64,000 nucleotides of DNA from Kineobactrum salinum (GTDB lineage Bacteria > Pseudomonadota > Gammaproteobacteria > Pseudomonadales > Halieaceae): NCBI RefSeq assembly GCF_010669285.1, contig NZ_CP048711.1:186001-250000 (forward strand), given 5' to 3'. Below the pieces are notes generated by a model that was not told where the DNA came from, ran no database searches, and saw only the letters and a program-made list of their open reading frames with translations. Shown here in pieces: positions 7,861 to 17,663 of this stretch. The position numbers were made by a program, and so were the translations under genes. Numbering within the stretch: the first letter of the stretch is position 1; every line of letters begins with the position of its first letter.

Positions 7861-8322
7861 TCAGGGTGCCTCCCGGCGGGCGAAGATCGCGCGGCTGCGC
7901 AGGGTCATCACCACTTCACCACGCTGGTTGTGGATGCTCACATCACTGAATACCGCCCCACGGTCGGGGCGCGAGCGGGAGGGGCGGGCTTCCGTCACCC
8001 GGCTCTCGCCGCGAAGCACATCGCCGGGGCGTACCGGGTGCAACCAACGAATTTCGTCCACCCCCGGTGACCCCATGCAGGTGGAGTCCAGAAGGAAGGC
8101 ATCACACTGCATCCGCATGAAAATGCCGGTCGTCATCCAGCCGCTGGCGATCAGGCCACCGAAAAGCGATTGTCTGGCCGCCACCGGATCGGTGTGAAAA
8201 TACTGCGGGTCATATTGTCTGGCAAAGGCCAGTATCTCTGCCTCAGTCACCTCATAGGCGGGCAGTTCAATGCATACCCCCGGGACCAAATCCTCGAACG
8301 CCCACTGCGACTTGCTGTTCAT
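7861..8322 (-). CDS. MaoC-like (hot-dog fold) dehydratase
   Basis: 153 residues from the ATG at 8322 (MNSKSQWAFEDLVPG), preceded by GGGAG; the longer frame to 8358 has no better start. The hot-dog hydratase motif is clear: a FARQYDPQYFHTDP stretch (the Asp/His catalytic region of MaoC-type enoyl-CoA hydratases) followed by GLIASGWMTTGIFMRM. C-terminal strands include VRPGDVLRGESRVTEARPSRSRPDRG. The likely reaction is hydration of an enoyl-CoA or related thioester. It lies downstream of a MarR-like gene on the same strand and beside an LLM flavoprotein/TonB cluster, so a role in catabolism of an unknown compound is an inference. Confidence 0.82.
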   Translation of the reverse strand: MNSKSQWAFEDLVPGVCIELPAYEVTEAEILAFARQYDPQYFHTDPVAARQSLFGGLIASGWMTTGIFMRMQCDAFLLDSTCMGSPGVDEIRWLHPVRPGDVLRGESRVTEARPSRSRPDRGAVFSDVSIHNQRGEVVMTLRSRAIFARREAP

Positions 8323-8399
8323 CCCTGCCTCTCCCTGCAATGTCTTCGTGACCTGCACAGTGCAGGCCCCACTCTTTCATAGCCGCCTTCATACCCTGG

Positions 8400-8972
8400 T
8401 CAGATCTCCCGGTGCGTGGCCGCCACGCAGGCAGCCTGGTCATAGATGCCTGACATCAAAGTCAGCATGTTGGCCACCTCCTCCATTCGGACGTCACTGT
8501 TGGAGATAGCCCGTGTAAGCGGAATCAGCAACTCCCGTCGGTACTTCGCATACAGGTTGGTCGCTACCACCCCCCGGTCCGTGGTGCGATAAGTCGCGCC
8601 CTTCTTGTTGCCCTGGGTGCCCAGTTTTTCGATCAGCCCTGACTTGGTGAGTTTGCGGATACTGTACTGGATATTGGGCATGTCGTCCCGGTTCATCAGC
8701 CGCGCCAGTTCCGAAACACTCTTGGGGCGGTCGTGCATGCGCACCAGATTCAACAGCGCGAAATCGATCCCGCTGCAGCTCTGTTCGGTTTCATCCTGGC
8801 AGCAACGGGTCAGGTCGTCCATCCAGCGGTTAAATGCCGTAAAGATGCGAAAGATGGAAAACTCGATCTCGCTCAGGGCTATCTCGTGACTGTCGGTGGA
8901 CATGTGCCAGTGCCGATCGAAGTGCTCGCGAGGGCCATAATCAGCGGCAACACTGCTTTTTTCGTTGTTCAT
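8400..8972 (-). CDS. MarR-like winged-helix transcriptional regulator
   Basis: 190 residues from the ATG at 8972 (MNNEKSSVAAD). The frame stays open upstream to 10211 but only as an antisense shadow of the LLM gene. The middle is a winged helix: SVSELARLMNRDD, IQYSIRKLTKSGLIEKLG, then a GATYRTTDRG wing. N-terminal helices (EIEFSIFRIFTAFNRWMDDL) would form the dimer interface. Divergent from the LLM oxidoreductase with an AT-rich 117-bp gap, and upstream of maoC on the same strand; likely a local regulator of the cluster, ligand unknown. Confidence 0.75.
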   Translation of the reverse strand: MNNEKSSVAADYGPREHFDRHWHMSTDSHEIALSEIEFSIFRIFTAFNRWMDDLTRCCQDETEQSCSGIDFALLNLVRMHDRPKSVSELARLMNRDDMPNIQYSIRKLTKSGLIEKLGTQGNKKGATYRTTDRGVVATNLYAKYRRELLIPLTRAISNSDVRMEEVANMLTLMSGIYDQAACVAATHREI

Positions 8973-9089
8973 ATTCAAAACCCGGTTGATTAACACTATT
9001 TTTAAGTTTAAATTAAACGTTAATTTCGATATAACACTATAACATCCGCAGTGACAATTGCTCCACGACTTATAGAAGAAGGGGGGTAC
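8973..9089. promoter_or_regulatory. AT-rich divergent promoter region between the MarR-like gene and the LLM gene
   Basis: This gap is markedly AT-rich compared with its surroundings and holds imperfectly symmetric sequence around AAACGTTAA near 9014-9022, a plausible site for the adjacent regulator. I cannot define -35/-10 elements or the operator with confidence. Confidence 0.3.
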
Positions 9090-10220
9090 TTGACAACATC
9101 GAATCCAATGTTTGGCGGCAACAGGTTCAAGCTGGGTATATTCTCCGCCAACTGCTCGAGCGGCATGGCAGTAACACAGATAGAGGAGCGCTGGAACAAC
9201 TCCTGGGACAACAACATCCGGCTCGCAAGAATGTGTGATGAGGCCGGCCTGGAGTTCCTGCTGCCGATCGCGAGGTGGATAGGCTACGGGGGCGACACCG
9301 ACTTCCACGGCGGGGTGCTGGAAACCGTGACCTGGGCCACCGGCCTGACCGCATATACCAGCCACATCCAGATCTTCGCTACCGTGCACACCGCCTTCAA
9401 CCACCCCATTGTCAGCGCCAAACAACTCGCCACCATCGACCGGCTGGGTAACGGCAGGGTCGGGCTGAACGTCGTGGCCGGCTGGAACAAACCGGAATAC
9501 GACGCCTTTGGTGCCGAGTTGCCGCAGGCCCACGAAGAGCGCTACGCCCGGGCCCAGGAATGGTTCGACTACGTGCAGAAGCTCTGGCGCGAGGAACGCG
9601 CATTCAATTGGGAAGGCAAATACTTCCAGGGTCAGGGCGTGTACAGCAATCCGCGACCGGTACAGGAGCATGTCCCCATCCTCAATGCAGGAGCCTCGAG
9701 CGAGGGCCGCAAGTTTGCGATACGCAACGCGGATTTCCTGTTTACCCCGATATTCGATTTTGAGCAGGCGCGAAGCACCGTCACCGATGTGGCCGGCAAG
9801 GCCGCGGAACAGGGCCGCAAGGTAGGCGTGTTGACCTGCTGTTCGGTGGTCTGCCGTCCCACGCAGCGCGAAGCAGAGGACTATCTGGACTATTACGCCA
9901 ACCAGCACGCAGACTGGGACGCGGTCGACAACCTGATGCATCTGCAGGGCATGCACGCCCAGTCGTTCACGCCGGAGGCCCTGGCCAGCTTCCGGGACCG
10001 GTTCGCTGCCGGTCACGGCGGCTTCCCACTGGTAGGCACGCCGGACCATATCGCCGACCAACTGGAAAATCTCAGTCAGACCGGGCTGGCCGGCACTACC
10101 CTGTCTTTTGTGGATTATGCCGAAGAATTCCCCTACTTCCGGGACGAGGTGATACCGCGTCTGGAACACAAGGGACTGCGCCAACCATTCAAGACAAAGA
10201 GCAGTGCTCAAGCCACCTGA
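9090..10220 (+). CDS. LLM class flavin-dependent oxidoreductase (luciferase-like monooxygenase)
   Basis: About 376 residues. I chose the TTG at 9090, giving TTSNPMFGGNRFKLGIFSANC, because AAGAAGGGGGG lies just upstream and related proteins begin near SNPM; a GTG at 9051 is an in-frame alternative. LLM-family features include SSGMAVTQIEERW near the start, EAGLEFLLPIARWIGYGG, HPIVSAKQLATIDRLGNGRVGLNVVAGW and, late, PLVGTPDHIADQL. These TIM-barrel enzymes use FMNH2 and O2 to oxidise small molecules such as sulfonates, sulfones or pyrimidines, with a separate flavin reductase. None is seen next door. Substrate unknown; a TonB receptor follows 54 bp downstream. Confidence 0.85.
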   Translation: MTTSNPMFGGNRFKLGIFSANCSSGMAVTQIEERWNNSWDNNIRLARMCDEAGLEFLLPIARWIGYGGDTDFHGGVLETVTWATGLTAYTSHIQIFATVHTAFNHPIVSAKQLATIDRLGNGRVGLNVVAGWNKPEYDAFGAELPQAHEERYARAQEWFDYVQKLWREERAFNWEGKYFQGQGVYSNPRPVQEHVPILNAGASSEGRKFAIRNADFLFTPIFDFEQARSTVTDVAGKAAEQGRKVGVLTCCSVVCRPTQREAEDYLDYYANQHADWDAVDNLMHLQGMHAQSFTPEALASFRDRFAAGHGGFPLVGTPDHIADQLENLSQTGLAGTTLSFVDYAEEFPYFRDEVIPRLEHKGLRQPFKTKSSAQAT

Positions 10221-10274
10221 TCATTCAGGAGCAGGTGGTTTGAGCACCAAAAACGAGGGAGAAGGGGAATCATC

Positions 10275-12701
10275 ATGCGTACATTGAAACGTTTCAGCCA
10301 TTTGCACAAACCTCTGGCCATCGCTGCCGGCATGGCAGTCATGCAACAGGCCGCTGCCCAGGGCATGCTGGAAGAAGTAATCATTACCGCCCAGAAGCGA
10401 GAACAGAACCTGCAGGATGTGCCGGTGGCCGTCACCGCGTTCACTGGTGAGCAAATGTCCGCGATGGGGGTGCAACAAAGCTACGACATCGCCGCCTTCA
10501 GCCCGGGGGTCCACACCAGCGGCAACCTGGCAGGGCAAAATACCCAGTTTTCGATCCGCGGCGTTACCCAGAACGACTTCAACGACATCATCGAGGCGCC
10601 CAATGCCGTGTATCTGGACGAGGGCTACATTGCCATTGCCCAGGCCCAGACCTTCGCGCTGTTCGATATCGACCGGGTAGAGATACTGAAGGGCCCCCAG
10701 GGTACCCTGTTTGGCCGCAACGCCACCGGTGGCCTGGTGCACTATCTGTCCAACAGGCCGGACTTCGATCGCACCAATGGCTACGTCAATCTCACCACCG
10801 GCCAGTTCGACAGCGAAATCACAGCCCGTCGCCACACCCTGGAGGCGGCCCTGAGTGGCCCGTTGAGCGAGCGCCTGGCCGGCCGCGTTGCACTGCGCTA
10901 CAGCGACCAGGACCCCTACCTGGAAAACACCTACCCCGACAGCGCCTTTCTGCCCGCGCCGGGCCCCGGGGCCGGCGCTGACCTGGGCGGCGAGGAAACC
11001 ATTGCCGGGCGCCTGTCACTGACCTTCCGGCCCAGCGACACACTGCAGATCGACCTGTCGGTGAACCATGCCGAGACGGACGTCAGCACCGGGCCCTTCC
11101 AGTCCAAGCCCACCATCGGTGTGGTCGAGAACGGCGAGCTGATCAATGTCATCGACATGCCGGCCGATGAAACCCGCCTCAGCATCGAAGGTGACGGCGA
11201 TGGCGGCGCCGATATAATTGACGGTGATCAGCTGCTACCCGGAGGCGGCATCGGCCTGGACCAGCGTCCGGTGCCAGGCGGCGACTTCTTCGGCTATGTG
11301 GCGCCGTCCGGTGACGACTTCAGTTTTTCCGGGGACTTTGCCTTCGACGATCAGGGTTTTACCGAGAGCAGTGGCATCAATGTCAAGGTCGCCTGGGACC
11401 TCGACAACAGCATGAGCTTTACCTCGATAACGGACTGGAAGCGCTACGAAAAGCTGCTGTTCATCGATGTGGACGCGGCCCCTGTCAACCAAACGGCCAA
11501 CTTCGCCGGAGTCGACGCTGACAGCGTCACCCAGGAACTTCGCCTCAGCGGCGAGACGACCAGCAGCCGCTGGGTGGCCGGCTTCTACTACCTCTATATC
11601 GACAACACCTCGGACAACGGCCTCAAAGCGCCCGCCAATAGCATTGCCGGGGGCACTACACCGCTTGACATCGGCGTGGTGGCGGAGCTGGAAACCAATT
11701 CCTACAGCCTGTTCGGCCAGTACGAGTACGACCTGACGCCGACCGTCTCCGCCACTGCAGGCCTGCGTTTGATGCAGGAGGAGAAAGACTACGACATGGC
11801 ATCGGGCATATTTCCCTCTTTCAGCAATCATACTGGCAACCAGGGCGATTTTATTCCCAATGCCTTCGGCGCCGGCTCGCCGTTCTTTTTCCAGGACTCA
11901 ACCTCAGACACCCTGTGGACCGGCAAGCTCCAGCTGGACTGGCGCCCTAACGACGACCTGCTGCTGTACGCCGGCGTCAACCGCGGCGTGAAAGCAGGCA
12001 GCTTCAATGCGCTCGTGCTGGGACAATACCTGGGCTCCGGCGGCGATGAGGCGCTGCCCTATGACGAGGAGGTACTGACATCCTACGAAGGCGGTTTCAA
12101 GGCCACCCTCGGCAATGGCATGACCCGTCTCAACGGCTCCGTGTTCTACTACGACTATTCCGACTACCAGGCCTTCCTGTTTGTCGGCGTGGGCGGTGTG
12201 GTAATCAATGCCGACGCTGAAAACTACGGCGCCGAACTGGAGCTGATCACCTCGCCCATTGATGGCCTGGACCTGATGTTCACCACTGCCTGGTTCGATG
12301 CCACGGTGAAAGACATCTCGCTGCGCAACGGCTCGCCGCTGCCGCCGCGTGATGTGAAGCCAACCTATGCGCCGGAACTGCAGGCAACCGCCCTCGCCCG
12401 CTATGCCTGGAGCGCGTTTGGCGGCACCATGGCCATTCAGGGTGATGTGAACTATTCGGACGAGTTCTACTACAACCTGCGCAATTTTGACGCCGACAAG
12501 TTCGACAGCTACACCCTGGTTAACGCCCAGTTGAGCTGGGAGAGCCCGTTGTCCGCGTGGACCACCACTCTGGCGGTGCGCAATCTGACCGACGAGCGAG
12601 CCGGTGTGCAGGGCTTCAACCTGGCCACGCTGTGCGGCTGCAACGAAGTCGCCTACCGGACTCCGCGCTTCTACAGTGTCGGTTTGCGCTATGACTTCTA
12701 A
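10275..12701 (+). CDS. TonB-dependent outer-membrane receptor
   Basis: 808 residues with an N-terminal signal peptide (KPLAIAAGMAVMQQAAAQ). A TonB-box/plug start (EEVIITAQKREQNLQDVPV) is followed by the plug signature (RVEILKGPQGTLFGRNATGG). A long run of aromatic beta-strands ends in PRFYSVGLRYDF, whose terminal Phe is typical of outer-membrane barrels. Such receptors import siderophores, vitamins, sugars or hydrophobic compounds using TonB-ExbBD. The position between an LLM oxidoreductase and a GMC-type dehydrogenase suggests uptake of the substrate of those enzymes rather than iron; no Fur box is visible upstream. The ATG at 10275 follows GAGGGAGAAGGGG. Confidence 0.9.
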   Translation: MRTLKRFSHLHKPLAIAAGMAVMQQAAAQGMLEEVIITAQKREQNLQDVPVAVTAFTGEQMSAMGVQQSYDIAAFSPGVHTSGNLAGQNTQFSIRGVTQNDFNDIIEAPNAVYLDEGYIAIAQAQTFALFDIDRVEILKGPQGTLFGRNATGGLVHYLSNRPDFDRTNGYVNLTTGQFDSEITARRHTLEAALSGPLSERLAGRVALRYSDQDPYLENTYPDSAFLPAPGPGAGADLGGEETIAGRLSLTFRPSDTLQIDLSVNHAETDVSTGPFQSKPTIGVVENGELINVIDMPADETRLSIEGDGDGGADIIDGDQLLPGGGIGLDQRPVPGGDFFGYVAPSGDDFSFSGDFAFDDQGFTESSGINVKVAWDLDNSMSFTSITDWKRYEKLLFIDVDAAPVNQTANFAGVDADSVTQELRLSGETTSSRWVAGFYYLYIDNTSDNGLKAPANSIAGGTTPLDIGVVAELETNSYSLFGQYEYDLTPTVSATAGLRLMQEEKDYDMASGIFPSFSNHTGNQGDFIPNAFGAGSPFFFQDSTSDTLWTGKLQLDWRPNDDLLLYAGVNRGVKAGSFNALVLGQYLGSGGDEALPYDEEVLTSYEGGFKATLGNGMTRLNGSVFYYDYSDYQAFLFVGVGGVVINADAENYGAELELITSPIDGLDLMFTTAWFDATVKDISLRNGSPLPPRDVKPTYAPELQATALARYAWSAFGGTMAIQGDVNYSDEFYYNLRNFDADKFDSYTLVNAQLSWESPLSAWTTTLAVRNLTDERAGVQGFNLATLCGCNEVAYRTPRFYSVGLRYDF

Positions 12702-12724
12702 CTGCGGCAAGAGGACCCGCTACC

Positions 12725-13281
12725 GTGTCTGAATCCAGGCGCGCATTCCTGAAAAGCAGCGGGCTGATGCTCGGCTTCGCTGCTGCCGGGGGTTGCTGCC
12801 GCTGACGCCGTCCCAGGCCCGGGCCAGGCAGCTGCCGCTGCGGGTGCTCCGTGCCGCTGAAGTGACAACGCTGGAAGCTGTCGCAGAGGGGCTGGTACCC
12901 GGTGCCACCGAAGCCGGGATCAGCCACTTCCTGGACCAGCAGTTGGCCGCCAGCGCCGAGGACAATCTGCTGATGCTGAAATACCTGGGCGTCACGGCAG
13001 CGGACCAATTGCCGTTCTATCGCGGCGCGCTGGGCAGCATCGACGCGCTGGCCCGACAGCGCTTCAAAGCCCCGTGCCAGGCACTGGATACAGCACAACT
13101 ACAACAACTGCTGGCCTCGCTGGCCGCTGATGACACCCCGGGCTGGCAGGCAGCACCCGCTTCCTTCGTGTTTTTCGTATTGCGTTCCGATGCGGTCGAC
13201 GTCGTCTACGGCACTGCTGCCGGCAGCAAAGCCATCGATCTTCCCTACATGCCCCATATCGAACCGGAGACGCCCTGGTGA
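12725..13281 (+). CDS. Gluconate 2-dehydrogenase subunit 3-like protein with Tat signal, broken by a one-base frameshift
   Basis: A GTG start at 12725 gives SESRRAFLKSSGLMLGFAAAGG, a twin-arginine signal, but this frame stops at 12805. The mature part (from LLPLTPSQARARQ) is in another frame, open to 13281. Adding one G to the G-run 12788-12792 joins them into 185 residues, a normal length for the family. The protein is the small subunit that accompanies the GMC-type flavoprotein and escorts it through Tat. Its stop overlaps the GTG of the GMC gene (13278-13281). The usual third subunit, a multihaem cytochrome c, is not adjacent. The frameshift is probably a sequencing error. Confidence 0.72.
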
Positions 13282-14842
13282 GCAGCAACCCTAGCGAAAA
13301 CAGCTACGACCTGGTCATCGTCGGCGCCGGCGCTGCCGGCAGCGTCATTGCCGCGACCATGGCGCAGGCCGGCAGGCGGGTACTGTTGCTGGAAGCCGGT
13401 CCCGAGCGCCAGCTGAGCGACATGGTCAGCTCCCAGATTCACGCCCGCAAACTCAAGTGGTCGGGGCACCGGTACTGGAGGACGGCAATCTCAAGGTGGG
13501 ACACGGTGGCAATGCCGGCTGGGGTACCGGCGGCAGCGCCGCCCATCACTATGCAGTCTGGCCGCGGCTGCACGAGAATGATTTCAAGGTCCGCTCGACC
13601 TATGGACGAGGCCTGGACTGGCCCATCGACTACGATGAGCTACGCCCCTGGTACGACCGAGTCCAGGCAGCAGTGGGTATCAGCGGTGATGCTGCCAGCG
13701 AACCCTGGCGGCCGCCCGGCGACCCCTATCCCCACGCTCCACTGCCGCTGTTTGCCCAGGGCGAAGTGATCCGCAAGGGCTTTGAGGCACTGGACATGCG
13801 TGTGGCACCGATCCCGCTGGCCATCAATGCCCGCCCGGAGGGCCAGCGCGCTGCCTGCCTGTACGACGGCTGGTGTGATTCGGGCTGTCCGATAGGCGCG
13901 CTGGCCAATCCGCTGGTCACCTATCTGCCCAAGGCCTTCGCCGCCGGTGCCGAGATCCGCCACCGCGCCACTGTCACCCGGGTGCTGCACGATGCCGGTG
14001 GGCACCGGGTAACCGGCGTCGAATACCTGGATGCCGCCGGAGTCAACCATCGCATCCGTGCGCAACAGGTAGTGCTGGCGGCGTTTACGGTACAAAATGC
14101 CCGACTGCTGTTGAACTCCCGCAGCGAACGCTACCCGCAGGGACTGGGCAATCGCCACGATCTGGTCGGGCGCTACCTGTTGGTCCACCCGGCCACCTTC
14201 ATCTACGGCCTGTTCTCCGAGGAAACCCAGCCGGCGCTGGGAGTCAGCGGGGGCCAGCTGATGTGTCAGGAGCGCTACGCAGACAAACAACCCGGCCCCG
14301 GACGCTATGGCTCTTACCAGTGGCTGATCGCCGGTGCCGTCAAACCCAACGACCTGCTGGGCATCGCCAACTCGCGCCCGGATATCTTCGGGCCTGCGCT
14401 GGATGCCTTCATGCGCCGTGCAGCCCGGCATTTCGGCAGCATGGCGGCAGTGGCAGAGGACATCGCCCTGGCTGACAACCGGGTAACGCTGTCGGTTCAC
14501 AAGGATGCTGCCGGCCTGCCGCTGGCCCACTGCCATCACGACATTACCGCCCCCACCCTGGCCACCATTGAAGCGGCGGAAGCGGAAGGTATGGCGATTT
14601 TCAGGGCGGCTGGTGCGCAGGAGTGCTGGGCCGGGCCGCACACCGCCATGCACATCATGGGCGGCACCGTGATGGGCAGCGACAGCGCCAGCTCCGTGAC
14701 CGACAGTTTTGGCCGTTGCCACGACCTTGAGAACCTGTTCCTGGCCGGCCCCGGCCTGTTTCCCAGCAGCGGCGCGGTCAATCCGACATTCACCGTGCAT
14801 GCGCTGGCCCTGCGCACGGCGGAACACATGCTGGGCAATTGA
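13278..14842 (+). CDS. GMC-type flavoprotein dehydrogenase, broken by a one-base frameshift
   Basis: The GTG at 13278 starts YDLVIVGAGAAGSVIAATMAQAG, an FAD-binding Rossmann motif. This frame runs off after about 62 residues. The rest begins near 13467 in another frame (GAPVLEDGNLKVGHGGNAGWGTGGS) and ends with the GMC C-terminal signature (NLFLAGPGLFPSSGAVNPTFTVHALALR) at 14842. One extra G in the run 13463-13466 restores 521 residues. Related enzymes (gluconate, 2-keto-gluconate and sorbitol dehydrogenases) oxidise polyols or sugar acids in the periplasm and pass electrons to the respiratory chain. Coupled by overlap to the subunit-3-like gene. Substrate not predictable. Confidence 0.8.
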
Positions 14843-14913
14843 ACCGGGGCGGCGCTCGCTGCCCCGTGAACCGGATAAACTCGCCTATATGGCAGGCAAA
14901 CAGGACTGAGCCA

Positions 14914-17301
14914 TCAAAATTCCGCGCCCAAACGAAGACCCACGGTACGCGGAGATCCCATGATGTAAGCGAAGGGATCCTGGTCGGAACTCACGACGTC
15001 GACGATGAGATCTTCGTCAGTCAGGTTACGCACGAATAAGCCCAGGGTCAGGTTGTCCTTTTGGAAGCTGATATTGACGTCAAACCGGTCGATCGACGGC
15101 AGCTTGTGAAAATCGGGATTCGGCAGGCCCAACAGTGCATCACGCGAACTGAAATCGGAGTTGGAGTCTCCTTTATGGAAGTAATCCAGGCGAGCTGTTG
15201 AATCCCATCCACCCAAGACGAAGTCATAAACCAGGCCGAGGTTGGCGACGAACTTCGGGGTCTTGGGAATATCGTCGCCATCTTGACCGGTAAACGAGAT
15301 GCCGTCTCCACCGACCACGAAGGGCTGATCTTCAGTGAGTTCAGCATTGGTGTAGTTGAAGCCAAAGCTCAGGGTCAGTGGATCACTGATGTGCAGGCTG
15401 CCCTCAGCTTCCAGACCGAGTACGCGCGCCTTGCCAGCGTTGTCGATGAAGTTAAAACCGCCTTCGGCAACGGTTTGCACTTGAATGTCGTCCCATTCGA
15501 TCCAGTACGCGGCCAAGTTCAGGTTCAGGCGCCTCTCCAGTAAATACAGCTTGGCGCCGATTTCGTGATTGCGCAGTTCATCGCTTTCGAAGGTCGGCGG
15601 AACGAATCCGCCAGCGATGGCAGCAGTTCCCGACGCCACGTTGGTGCCGCCCGGACGAAAGCCGGTCGCCACTTCAGCATAGTAGGTGTAGTCGTCGTTG
15701 GGGCGCCAAGTCACGTTCAGCTTGTAGGTCGAAGTGGTCTCGTCACCGTCCAGTTCCAGCGCGCCACCGCCGGCGAGGAAGTCCGGGCCGGTATTGCCCT
15801 GGTTCTCTTGTATGTCAAAACGAAACCAACGCAGGCCACCTGTGACTTCCAAAGCGGGACTGACTTCATAGGATAGTTCGCCGAAAACAGCCACGCGTTC
15901 ACGTTCTCCGTCCAGGAATCGACCGAAGATACTGTTGATTTCCCCAGGCTCGCCAGCCCCCGTCACGCTAGTGGGCGCCTCGGGAATGAAATTCTCCACC
16001 GGGAGACCGTCGGAGTTGGCGTTAATCACAAAGTTCTCGAAAAGGTTTTCCTCGTGCTGAAACGAACCGCCGACCACCGTCTGGAGGGGGCCATTAAATC
16101 TCGAAGCATAGCGCAGCTCGAGGGAGGCCACCTCACGATCCTGCGGCTGTTGTACCACGCTCGCCGGCGGGACGTCAAAACCCAGCAGGCCAGTAAAAAA
16201 ATCTCTCAGGGATGTAGTATTAAGTGGCGTTGAGTCCTGATGCCGTTGGATTTCACGATCAAAATAAGAGGCCGCCGCCGTGATTACGCCTTTTCCAATA
16301 TCGTATTCCCCCGTAATACTAGCCAGCAATAGCTCTTCATCCCACGCCGTTCTAGAAAACTCTGTGTTAGTAAATTTACCACCCGGCGCTGCGGAACGCG
16401 GGTTCTCGGACCCTTCGTTGATAAAGAACGCGCCGCCCGGGCCGAAGAAACCAGCCGGGGTCACCCGTGGGTTATGGCCGCTCTCAAGTTCTTGGTAGGT
16501 CACGCTAGCGTTGAGCGAGAACACATCGGAAGGCTGGAACAGCACCTGGGTACGCACGCCGTTTCTCTCAACATCGTTCGCATCGCGCACACCGATCTGG
16601 TTGTTGTCGATGAAACCGGCCGTAGAGTCGCTGTACGCAACCAGGCGCAGGCCCAAAGTATTTTCCACCAAGGGTATATTCAACATTCCATTGACGTCGT
16701 AATTCTGATCGCTGGAGCGAGCGGTGAAGCCCAGCTCCGTGTCAACCCGGCCTTCAAAGGTCTCTAGGTTGGGCTTGTTAGTAATGATGCGGATCACGCC
16801 ACCCATAGAGTTGGCACCGAACAAGGTACCTTGCGGCCCCTTGAGTACTTCGATGCGATCGATATCCACCAGCTTGAGTGGCGCGTTCTTACCGCCACCA
16901 TCCTCCACAAATCGACCGGTGATCGGTGACTCATCGAAATAGACACTCACTGTCGACTCCCCCGCAGAGTTGATGCCGCGGATGATATATTCACTGTCTC
17001 CCGGGCCAAATGATTCAATATTCAAACCGGGAACGAGTGAAGCCATGGCATCGATGTCCACGATGCCGGTGGCGTTCAGTGTATCCGCGCCCAGCACTGA
17101 GACCGCGCTACCGAGGTCGTGCTGGGAAACGCCGGATGAGCGCTTCGAGGCGGTCACCAAAACTTCCTCGAGGGCGCCGGATTCCTGCGCCATAATAGGG
17201 GCCGGCACGAGCAACGCCATGGAAAAGGCCAGTGTGCATTTTGTGACAACGCCGGCTTTAAGTGGCTTGGAGGAATATGTCTGGGCGGGAAATTTAATCA
17301 T
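14914..17301 (-). CDS. TonB-dependent outer-membrane receptor
   Basis: About 795 residues. Start taken as the ATG at 17301; an overlapping TTG at 17304 is better spaced from GGAG and cannot be excluded. Signal sequence LAFSMALLVPAPIMAQ; TonB box/plug EEVLVTASKRSSGVSQ; plug signature RIEVLKGPQGTLFGANSMGGVIRI; many beta-strands, ending SPRTVGLRLGAEF. It belongs to the large CirA-like group of marine gammaproteobacterial receptors with unknown, often lipid- or steroid-like, ligands. It is convergent with the GMC gene and its promoter side abuts the mobile-element remnants at 17.4-18.3 kb. Confidence 0.88.
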   Translation of the reverse strand: MIKFPAQTYSSKPLKAGVVTKCTLAFSMALLVPAPIMAQESGALEEVLVTASKRSSGVSQHDLGSAVSVLGADTLNATGIVDIDAMASLVPGLNIESFGPGDSEYIIRGINSAGESTVSVYFDESPITGRFVEDGGGKNAPLKLVDIDRIEVLKGPQGTLFGANSMGGVIRIITNKPNLETFEGRVDTELGFTARSSDQNYDVNGMLNIPLVENTLGLRLVAYSDSTAGFIDNNQIGVRDANDVERNGVRTQVLFQPSDVFSLNASVTYQELESGHNPRVTPAGFFGPGGAFFINEGSENPRSAAPGGKFTNTEFSRTAWDEELLLASITGEYDIGKGVITAAASYFDREIQRHQDSTPLNTTSLRDFFTGLLGFDVPPASVVQQPQDREVASLELRYASRFNGPLQTVVGGSFQHEENLFENFVINANSDGLPVENFIPEAPTSVTGAGEPGEINSIFGRFLDGERERVAVFGELSYEVSPALEVTGGLRWFRFDIQENQGNTGPDFLAGGGALELDGDETTSTYKLNVTWRPNDDYTYYAEVATGFRPGGTNVASGTAAIAGGFVPPTFESDELRNHEIGAKLYLLERRLNLNLAAYWIEWDDIQVQTVAEGGFNFIDNAGKARVLGLEAEGSLHISDPLTLSFGFNYTNAELTEDQPFVVGGDGISFTGQDGDDIPKTPKFVANLGLVYDFVLGGWDSTARLDYFHKGDSNSDFSSRDALLGLPNPDFHKLPSIDRFDVNISFQKDNLTLGLFVRNLTDEDLIVDVVSSDQDPFAYIMGSPRTVGLRLGAEF

Positions 17302-17462
17302 CAATGCCGTATCTCCGTTCTGGTTTTATCGCTCAAAGTGAACGCGTAAATTCCTGGCTCTTCAGGAAAATTTGTGGGTAAACCACAGCCCGGCAAGGGC
17401 TGAGATTCTGCGAAAAGCGTGTTAACAGGAGGAGGTGCATCCTGCCCCCTAACTCTGTAAAG

Positions 17463-17615
17463 TTCTCCAGCGGTATTGTTGAGGGTCTCAACAACAAAGC
17501 GAGCCTGACTACCGGAAAATCCTATGGATTCAGAACCTACCATGCCGCTGAAACCGCTTTATATCATGCTCTTGGGGCGCTACCGGTACCGGAAACCGCC
17601 CACGAATTTTTCTGA
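17463..17615 (+). pseudogene. C-terminal remnant of an ISL3-type transposase
   Basis: In the frame ending at TGA 17613-17615 the sequence reads SSGIVEGLNNKASLTTGKSY, then GFRTYHAAETALYHALG and PVPETAHEFF. This is the recognisable C-terminal end of ISL3/IS204/IS1001-type transposases (usual form SSGxVEGLNNKxKxxxRKSYGFRT). Upstream the frame hits a stop at 17379-17381 and there is no resemblance to the rest of the enzyme, including the catalytic Asp and Glu. It is therefore a dead 3' fragment. Recognition is by motif memory, but the match is dense. Confidence 0.8.
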
Positions 17616-17627
17616 CGAGGATGAATA

Positions 17628-17648
17628 TCCGGGTTCAAATAACCCGGA
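17628..17648. repeat. Hairpin-forming inverted repeat between two IS remnants
   Basis: A perfect 8-bp inverted repeat, TCCGGGTT/AACCCGGA, has a 5-nt loop. It lies between the ISL3 remnant and the truncated IS200-type tnpA. IS200/IS605 elements carry subterminal hairpins at their ends, so it may be an end relic, or simply a terminator-like hairpin; there is no T-run. Confidence 0.4.
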
Positions 17649-17663
17649 ATTGCCTTATGCCCC

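Noticed and set aside
8973-10211. A 603-residue open frame on the minus strand extends the MarR-like gene upstream through the LLM gene
   Set aside because: The extra 413 residues are antisense to a clear LLM oxidoreductase and show no domain; the regulator starts at 8972.
14843-14866. Small hairpin CGGGGC...GCCCCG between the GMC gene and the second TonB receptor
   Set aside because: Six-base stem, long loop and no T-run; too weak to call a terminator.
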